A stretch of 11,244 bases of DNA, taken from the NCBI GenBank assembly GCA_937959095.1, contig CALGLY010000282.1, forward strand, positions 1-11,244. Reading direction: 5' to 3'. Positions 6,146-11,244 of this stretch are shown one piece after another (position 1 is the first letter of the stretch; each line of letters starts with the position of its first letter). The stretch is from an uncultured Saprospiraceae bacterium (GTDB lineage Bacteria > Bacteroidota > Bacteroidia > Chitinophagales > Saprospiraceae). Below the pieces are notes generated by a model that was given only the letters and a program-made list of their open reading frames with translations, was not told the DNA's origin and ran no database searches. Both the position numbers and the translations under genes were made by a program.

Positions 6146-9100
6146 CTAAAAGTCTGTTCCGAAGGAGAAATACCATCGGGGATCTTGTACAATACGTGTT
6201 TCGATGCCCCACCCGCGATCAATGCGAAGGAAATAACCGAAAAGCATGGTACGAATCCCGAAGCCATAACCTGCTACAATAGGATCGCGAAAATAATTCA
6301 CGCGCACCTGAACAGGTCCATTGGTGTAGGTATTTGTATTCAAAGGACTCTCTTCTGCAAAAGGCGAAGGCCCTGTCCAAGCCGTTCCGACATCGAAGAA
6401 AGCCACCGTTTGGAAATTGCGGAGGAAGGCACTTTTATTTTTGAAAAAGTAACTCAAAATTGGTACGCGCAATTCATTATTTATAAGGGCATAAGAGTTG
6501 CCATTTCTGATATTGAGACGGAATCCGCGCAGATTATTAACTGGAACATGATAGGCCAAACCATCTTCTGGAGGTAAGGGAATATTCTGATTGAAGGCTG
6601 GAAATAACCACTGATTAACTCCACCTAGTTGGAATAAAATACGCTCCGAGCCGAAAGAACTCGCCCCTGCTGCACGTACTGCAAAGATCGATTTCTTATC
6701 GAGGCGTTGATAGTGCCGAAAATCGAAACCGAGTATCGTCATCACGCCTTTATTAAAATTAAAACCTGCTCCATCTAGCACCTGCAACTGAAAGGCTTTC
6801 ACGACTTCTGCATATACTTTATAGCGCGTTCCATTTTTGATATTTAAAGAAACATCGAGCGTATTATCGAAGACATATTCTAGCCCAATACCGAGGCGTT
6901 GTTCCCGAGAAACAGGAGCATTTAAAATCGTGCTATCCGAAGCTAAAGGAATAGTGCCATCGGAACGCAAGGTCGCACGTAGGCGTACACTTCGGAAAAT
7001 ATCAAGCGGATAGCGCAACCCAAATTGCCCAATTACAGTACGTACTTCATTGCGCTTTTGGCTCAAAATAGGCAAGCCATTGGGCGTAGGTAAATCAATA
7101 CGCTGTGCCCTACGATAGAGGGCGTATTGCTTGTCGAGGCGTTTTTTCTTATCATCTATCACTAAATAATACTCTGCTCCTGAACCAAACGTCGTCGGAA
7201 AACGCACCCCAGTTTCTACTTCGTAATCTTCCAATAAATCCTTGAAGGTTGCTTTCGTAAGAATACCTGGCGAAGGATAACCTACATCAGAAGGGATACC
7301 CGAATAGTTGTTGAGTCCACCAAATAGCAAATCATTATTAAGTTGCATCGCTAAAATATTCGAGCGGAAGCGCAAGCGATAAGGCGTGATACGTCCTGGC
7401 CGAAACTGATGCAAACCTGATTCGGAACCTGTTTTGTTCACATTTGGATTTGCATTCTGTTCTGCTATACTTGGTAGTTCAAAGACCGCAAGTTCTTCTT
7501 CGCTTTCTTCTTCTGGTTTCGGCTTTTCAGGATAGATTTGTTCCTCTTCTTCCTTGAATTCGGATTGGAAGAAGTTTGCATAATCAATGCCTTCTTCTGC
7601 TTCTTCGGTCGCTTCTTTTTCGGCTTTGCTTTCTACTTCATCAAAGTCCGATTGGAAGAAATAGTCGCCTTCTTCCTCTTCTTTGTCTTCATTTTTCTTG
7701 GGGCGTTTTTTCTCTACACGCTTCAGCAACTGCGATTCAGGTTCGACAAGTGAGGGAGTGTTACGTGCTTGCAAGTTCACTATTTTTCGATGTAAGCTTC
7801 CTTGTGGCTCATCTATCTTTTCATTGAAAGGAATTTTATCCTCATAAACTTGATATTTTCCATTTTCGTAGAAAAGCTGCACGGTTTTATTTTCACTAAT
7901 TGCTTGGCTTTGACGCAGCATATTCCGATTGAAATTGGAAGTATAGTAATTGATAGCACGCTGCTTGATGATAGGGGTGATATAGCTCGTGTCAATTTGC
8001 GTAGAATCAATACTCTCTAGGGTAGAATCCGCATGTAGTACAATTTCATCGCCACCGATCAATTCGATAGTATGCTCATAATGGTGAATATAATCTTCCA
8101 AATAACCCATCGCCTGATTATAGATGCCCGTTTCATCAGTAAGAAAGGCAAAAAAGGTTGTATCAATGCCTACTGCTTGGCGTTCATTGGCGAAAGGCGT
8201 ATGGGTGAGGCGCACGGCTTCTTCGCTTTGCGATTCGATATCATAATAAAATAAATCGAAGGTGGCAATGGAAGGCAAGGAATCCATTTTTGTGCGCACC
8301 AAAGAAGAATCAGGGCGATTGGAAGCCCAAATAATCCCTTTTTTATTCCCGATTCGAACTGCTTGAGCATCCAAATCATCGTAATAATCTCTTGTTATTC
8401 GGCGCGATTGTCGTGTAGTTGGGTAGTATAAATAAATATCCGAAAAGCCCTGCGCGGTAGCCGAGAAAAGTAGCGTTCTAGCATCCACATATTCCATGCT
8501 ATATACTCGGTGGAATTGCGCGATAAGGTCATCTTCTGTACTTTTTTTGGTAGCTACATCATAGCGAAGGAGTTTGGGCTTATCCTGTTTTTCATAGAGG
8601 ATGGTCACTTCCCGTCCGCTTGGTTGCCATGCTACCAAAGGATAGTCGTAGTCTGTTGCTTGAAAGGGATTACGGAAACCATCTTTGAAGACGAGCTCGC
8701 GCTTGTTCGTCCTTAGATCGTATAGGTAGATGCGTTGTTTCCCGATTTCATTTAGCACATATAGGAGCTTGCTACCATCGGGGCTTAGTTTGAGTTGTGT
8801 GACGGGTAGATTGCGCTTATTTGGCAGCTTGATTAATTCTCCTTTTGGCTCATTATTTATTTTGGCTTCGTTTTCGTAGCGACCTTTAAAATAGGATAGC
8901 CAACTTTCACTCGCCTTTTCTAATTGACTTCCAAAAGTATAGACAAAAGCAGTTTCTAGATTCCGATTGATGCGTGTGAGATAAAGCAAGCGCGACACAT
9001 AAGAACGATCAAAATGCAAATTCAGAAAATACCAAAGCGAATGACCTGCTAGACGTGGCTCTGCTTCAGCAAAAGCATCGAAGGTTTCGTATTTTTCGCT

Positions 9101-9703
9101 TAAAATCACATCGCGCAATTCGTTGTCGAGTTCGGTATTCCAGTTTTCGCCTACAAAAGAAACCAGCCCGATTTTATACCATTCTGGTACACTTAGCAAG
9201 ACTGCATTTTGTACAATCTCTTGTAAATTGCTCCCAAAAAGCATCGATTCTAAATAAATCGCTGCGATACCTTCTCGTATTTGTTGGCGCAGATGATTGT
9301 GGTCGCCATTGAAGTAAATAAATGCTTTTGTGCCTACTATTTTGGTGCGGCCACTTGTACTGATAAAGGCTTCTTCTAATCCAATATTGCTTTGCTTCAA
9401 ATCACTAATATCGGTATAAACGATGATTTCCACTTTTTCATTCATCCGATGATCCAAAAAACCTTCTATTTCCTTAAAATCCTTTTCTGCCAAGACCACC
9501 GCTGCCTGTCCGATATTTCGCGCTTCGCCATACCAATAGGTTGTGAAATTTGGGCTTTCATACTGCGACCATTCAGCAAAATCCTGATGGTATTGCACCC
9601 GATTTTTACCGAATTCTATTTGCGTAGCAGCTTGTTGTGCCTGCAACAGCGATGTACTAAAAACAAAAATTAAGCAAAAAAGAATGTATGCTTGGCGAAT
9701 CAT
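6146..9703 (-). CDS. large exported outer-membrane protein: peptidase-MA-like domain, TolB-like propeller, Omp85/surface-antigen barrel
   Basis: The 1185-aa product begins with a signal peptide (MIRQAYILFCLIFVFSTSL, cleavage probably near residue 22). Residues about 30-280 resemble a peptidase-MA/gluzincin-type domain, with a PEWYKIGL segment (173-180) at the place of the usual P-x-W-x-x-E-G-L. However, no HExxH is present; the corresponding helix reads LRQQIREGIA (138-147). Residues about 298-540 carry TolB/WD40-like repeats such as LKLSPDGSKLLYV (304-316) and VAWQPSGREVTILY (357-370). Residues 660-745 are a very acidic, probably disordered linker with FFQSDF (682-687) and FFQSEF (711-716). 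From about 766 to the end is an Omp85/bacterial-surface-antigen barrel: LRGF (1058-1061, the loop-6 [VIL]RG[FY] motif), NELRVPIL (1076-1083), FFDVGTAW, GFGIRTMLFGYFLRID, and a C-terminal phenylalanine in WYFSFGTDF, as needed for outer-membrane insertion. The domain order suggests a periplasmic propeller tethered to an outer-membrane barrel; the substrate is unknown. Confidence 0.85.
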   Translation of the reverse strand: MIRQAYILFCLIFVFSTSLLQAQQAATQIEFGKNRVQYHQDFAEWSQYESPNFTTYWYGEARNIGQAAVVLAEKDFKEIEGFLDHRMNEKVEIIVYTDISDLKQSNIGLEEAFISTSGRTKIVGTKAFIYFNGDHNHLRQQIREGIAAIYLESMLFGSNLQEIVQNAVLLSVPEWYKIGLVSFVGENWNTELDNELRDVILSEKYETFDAFAEAEPRLAGHSLWYFLNLHFDRSYVSRLLYLTRINRNLETAFVYTFGSQLEKASESWLSYFKGRYENEAKINNEPKGELIKLPNKRNLPVTQLKLSPDGSKLLYVLNEIGKQRIYLYDLRTNKRELVFKDGFRNPFQATDYDYPLVAWQPSGREVTILYEKQDKPKLLRYDVATKKSTEDDLIAQFHRVYSMEYVDARTLLFSATAQGFSDIYLYYPTTRQSRRITRDYYDDLDAQAVRIGNKKGIIWASNRPDSSLVRTKMDSLPSIATFDLFYYDIESQSEEAVRLTHTPFANERQAVGIDTTFFAFLTDETGIYNQAMGYLEDYIHHYEHTIELIGGDEIVLHADSTLESIDSTQIDTSYITPIIKQRAINYYTSNFNRNMLRQSQAISENKTVQLFYENGKYQVYEDKIPFNEKIDEPQGSLHRKIVNLQARNTPSLVEPESQLLKRVEKKRPKKNEDKEEEEGDYFFQSDFDEVESKAEKEATEEAEEGIDYANFFQSEFKEEEEQIYPEKPKPEEESEEELAVFELPSIAEQNANPNVNKTGSESGLHQFRPGRITPYRLRFRSNILAMQLNNDLLFGGLNNYSGIPSDVGYPSPGILTKATFKDLLEDYEVETGVRFPTTFGSGAEYYLVIDDKKKRLDKQYALYRRAQRIDLPTPNGLPILSQKRNEVRTVIGQFGLRYPLDIFRSVRLRATLRSDGTIPLASDSTILNAPVSREQRLGIGLEYVFDNTLDVSLNIKNGTRYKVYAEVVKAFQLQVLDGAGFNFNKGVMTILGFDFRHYQRLDKKSIFAVRAAGASSFGSERILFQLGGVNQWLFPAFNQNIPLPPEDGLAYHVPVNNLRGFRLNIRNGNSYALINNELRVPILSYFFKNKSAFLRNFQTVAFFDVGTAWTGPSPFAEESPLNTNTYTNGPVQVRVNYFRDPIVAGYGFGIRTMLFGYFLRIDRGWGIETRIVQDPRWYFSFGTDF

Positions 9704-10067
9704 AAAATGTTGTTTAGATATACAGAAGCGGAAATTCTGAAAACATTTATCTGCAATAAAGTTAACGCACCAAAAGATATTTTGTGCATGGATTGAGTAA
9801 AATAATGCTTGGAGAGGGAAAATTTATGAAAATTGTAAAGTTGAAGGGGCTTGTAGAAGTAGTAATTTATTGGAATGATTGCTGCTTGAAGAGTATTGCC
9901 CAATCTTATTTAGTAGTTTGTAAAAATAAATTTTCCATTTCTAGAGCCAAACTATTTAAGAACCCGTTTAAAGTGAAACACTTTGTCGAAATGGAAAATT
10001 TATTCTTGTACGTTGCCTAAGAGCATGTTATACGTCGATATATTTATCTTGTGAATCGTGTTCCTTT
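9704..10067. other. 364-bp intergenic region between the large barrel gene and the MoxR gene
   Basis: Both neighbours are on the minus strand, so this is the leader of the large barrel gene. No TAnnTTTG element was recognised on the minus strand close to its start. The notable content is a 17-bp perfect inverted repeat (9925-10004) with a smaller hairpin inside. An open frame on the + strand (9784-10020, 78 codons) spans the inverted repeat, but has no recognisable protein features and no Shine-Dalgarno. Nothing was recognised in 10021-10067. Confidence 0.5.
9925..10004. repeat. 17-bp perfect inverted repeat with 46-bp spacer, MITE-like or structured RNA
   Basis: AATAAATTTTCCATTTC (9925-9941) is the exact reverse complement of 9988-10004. 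The spacer holds a second hairpin, AAAGTG-AAA-CACTTT (9970-9984). TTGTA occurs on both sides (9918-9922 and 10006-10010), two bases and one base from the arms, and might be a 5-bp target duplication. No transposase gene is nearby. Alternative explanations are a structured leader or 3' RNA of the minus-strand genes. Confidence 0.7.
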
Positions 10068-10988
10068 TTATCGCAACAATTTTCGCAAGGCATCCAAATC
10101 CTCTTTATTTTTTGCTAATACCGAATAGGAAATTCCTAATTTGTGTTTATCCACAGCATCTAGCTTATCAAAGCTTTTCAGTTTTGCCGTATCAAAATCG
10201 AGCTTATGGAGTAATTGCGTCCAATAAATCAGCTCGGCAGTAGCAGGGTTTTTCTTTAGCTTCACTTTGCGCCCTTTCCGAATCATTTCAAAATGCTTTA
10301 CTACGCCTTCCAAATCGATAGCAGAAAAGGCTTTCGTTTTTCCTTTCAAAATTTCGAGTAATAAAGCTTTATCTGGAAACGGAATATGAAAATATGCCAC
10401 TCGACGCAAAAAGGCATCGGGAAGGTTCTTCTCCGAATTGGAAGTCATAATAATAATCGGACGCATTGCAGGATTGGCTTCGTATCGCTTACCTATCTCT
10501 GGCACATCGAAGGCCAAATCTTCTAATGCCGCCAATACATCATTCGGCAAATCGCGCGGTGCTTTGTCTATTTCATCAATCAAGACCAAGCAGCGTTCCT
10601 GTGATTTTATAGCTTTACCCAAACCCTGATACCGAATGAACCGCTGTTCTACGGCATCATTAGTCAGTTCTTCTTTACTATTCTGACTATATTGAAAATG
10701 CCCTAGCGCATCGTAGCGATAGAACAAATCTTTCATCGTAGAAGTGGTCTGAGAATTGAAAATCAGTGGCTTCTTCAAACCAAAAATATGTGCTACATGA
10801 TAGGCGAGCCGTGTTTTGCCTGTGCCTGGTTCACCCGTGAGCAAGAGTGGCTGCTGCAAAGCTAAGGCAACATTCACCGCATTCACTAAGCCCTCCGAAG
10901 GAATGTATAAATTCGGATCGTTGATGCTTTCATTTGTCTGAACAGGCGGTAGACTGCGCTGCTCCTTTTTGGAATATAGATGAAACAT
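10068..10988 (-). CDS. MoxR family AAA+ ATPase
   Basis: The 306-aa protein is a single AAA+ module of the MoxR type. Seen: an entry motif of the family around LYIPSEGLVNAVNVALAL (27-44), Walker A GEPGTGKT (52-59), Walker B LVLIDEID (134-141), the MoxR-type APRDLPNDVLAALED (143-157), sensor-1 MTSNSEKNLP (181-190, N184), arginine-finger region FLRRV (193-197), and a helical lid at about 205-300. MoxR ATPases form hexamers and usually act as chaperone-like remodelers together with VWA-domain proteins; some are parts of VWA-MoxR conflict systems. No VWA gene is seen in the window: upstream is 256 bp without a gene, downstream is the large barrel gene 364 bp away. The start at 10988 is the first Met in frame with the homologous part and is preceded by a weak AAGAAA. 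It is clearly intact; its partner and target are unknown. Confidence 0.92.
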   Translation of the reverse strand: MFHLYSKKEQRSLPPVQTNESINDPNLYIPSEGLVNAVNVALALQQPLLLTGEPGTGKTRLAYHVAHIFGLKKPLIFNSQTTSTMKDLFYRYDALGHFQYSQNSKEELTNDAVEQRFIRYQGLGKAIKSQERCLVLIDEIDKAPRDLPNDVLAALEDLAFDVPEIGKRYEANPAMRPIIIMTSNSEKNLPDAFLRRVAYFHIPFPDKALLLEILKGKTKAFSAIDLEGVVKHFEMIRKGRKVKLKKNPATAELIYWTQLLHKLDFDTAKLKSFDKLDAVDKHKLGISYSVLAKNKEDLDALRKLLR

Positions 10989-11070
10989 AATTTTATTTCT
11001 TGAACTGCTTCGTGATTTAGTAATGAAGAATTAATTAAATGAACAGTTAAGTGTGGGATTTTTGTTTTGT

Positions 11071-11124
11071 AATGAGGCAAAAAACGCAGGCATAGCCTTA
11101 GCTACGATGAGTATTTTTAATGAA
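11071..11124. repeat. imperfect palindrome with AGGC-ATA-GCCT core
   Basis: The core AGGC (11088-11091), ATA, GCCT (11095-11098) is followed by TAGCTACG and flanked by AAAAAACGC on the left and GTATTTTTAATGA on the right, giving a loosely symmetrical element upstream of the MoxR gene. I recall similar AAAAACGC-AGGC...AGCC-TAGCTACG...TTTTT elements as dispersed intergenic repeats in Bacteroidota, but this is recollection, not something shown by this window. It contains no coding frame. Confidence 0.4.
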
Positions 11125-11143
11125 AACATTGAACCGCTAAAAC

Positions 11144-11177
11144 TAAATTTGTACGACATTACTTGTTTAAATTTGTA
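11144..11177 (+). promoter_or_regulatory. two promoter-like TAAATTTGTA decamers
   Basis: TAAATTTGTA is present at 11144-11153 and 11168-11177, 24 bp apart. Each contains TAAATTTG, which fits the TAnnTTTG -7 consensus in the + orientation. No good TTTG -33 box lies at the expected distance for either copy; the first copy's TTTG (11148-11151) is 16 bases before the second. A + strand gene beyond the right edge may be read from here, which would make the region a divergent promoter with the MoxR gene. The sequence is AT-rich, so chance matches are possible. Confidence 0.3.
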
Positions 11178-11244
11178 TAAGTTTAGAATCAGTAGAGCTT
11201 TGAATTATTTAAGAGTTTGTTAGGATTTTTAATTTAAATCTGAA

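Noticed and set aside
6032..6577. 181-codon open frame on the + strand
   Set aside because: It lies opposite the C-terminal barrel of the large minus-strand gene and starts inside the palindromic element. Its translation has no protein-family features, whereas the minus strand has clear Omp85 motifs.
7538..8020. Several + strand open frames rich in Phe and Leu
   Set aside because: They are mirror images of the acidic linker and neighbouring part of the large gene (Glu/Lys codons read backward give Phe/Leu); the hydrophobic look is an artefact.
9784..10020. 78-codon + strand open frame between the large gene and the MoxR gene
   Set aside because: It spans a 17-bp inverted repeat, has no Shine-Dalgarno and no recognisable motif. 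I treat it as chance, though a small protein cannot be fully excluded.

Overview
The window looks like a chromosomal segment of a Bacteroidota bacterium, possibly near Saprospiria (the sub-group is a weak guess). The ATP synthase beta subunit carries the extra segment before [12 protein letters not shown] that is typical of this phylum. AtpC is the short, one-domain form. atpD-atpC stand alone as a pair. Promoter -7 elements of the TAnnTTTG type (TACATTTG) lie before two genes. Shine-Dalgarno sequences are mostly weak or absent.

Left part (1-1398, + strand): the 3' end of dapB (lysine/diaminopimelate synthesis), then nudK (Nudix GDP-mannose pyrophosphatase), then a DUF6940-type protein. The three are closely spaced and probably co-transcribed. 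A 479-bp gap follows, holding a short gene-tail-like open frame on the minus strand, the probable atpD promoter and a palindromic leader. Next comes atpD-atpC, which encode the catalytic beta and the epsilon subunit of F1-ATPase. The two genes are separated by a heptamer-repeat hairpin and followed by a perfect 13-bp stem-loop.

Middle part (3834-6014, + strand): an accessory-looking set made of a Uma2-type PD-(D/E)XK nuclease, a small protein joining an effector-associated domain (EAD11-like) to a DUF4384-like domain, a caspase gene reduced to its C-terminal (p10-like) piece, and a GNAT acetyltransferase resembling spermidine/spermine acetyltransferase. EAD domains and caspase-like peptidases are known parts of bacterial NTP-dependent conflict (immunity/cell-death) systems, so this looks like a partly decayed effector locus.

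Right part (6015-11244, minus strand): a complex palindromic element separates the convergent genes. It is followed by a very large exported protein of 1185 aa: signal peptide, a metallopeptidase-like domain without its zinc motif, a TolB/WD40-like propeller, an acidic linker and an Omp85-type outer-membrane barrel. Upstream of it lie a 364-bp gap with a 17-bp perfect inverted repeat and then a MoxR-type AAA+ ATPase. No VWA partner gene is visible in the window. The last 256 bp hold no gene, but contain an imperfect palindrome and two copies of a promoter-like decamer.

The most interesting reading is that the EAD11/DUF4384 gene, the caspase remnant and perhaps the MoxR ATPase are scattered pieces of a conflict system. 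The link to MoxR is only an inference, because the genes are about 4.5 kb apart and on opposite strands. No rRNA, tRNA, CRISPR array or intact insertion sequence was seen.
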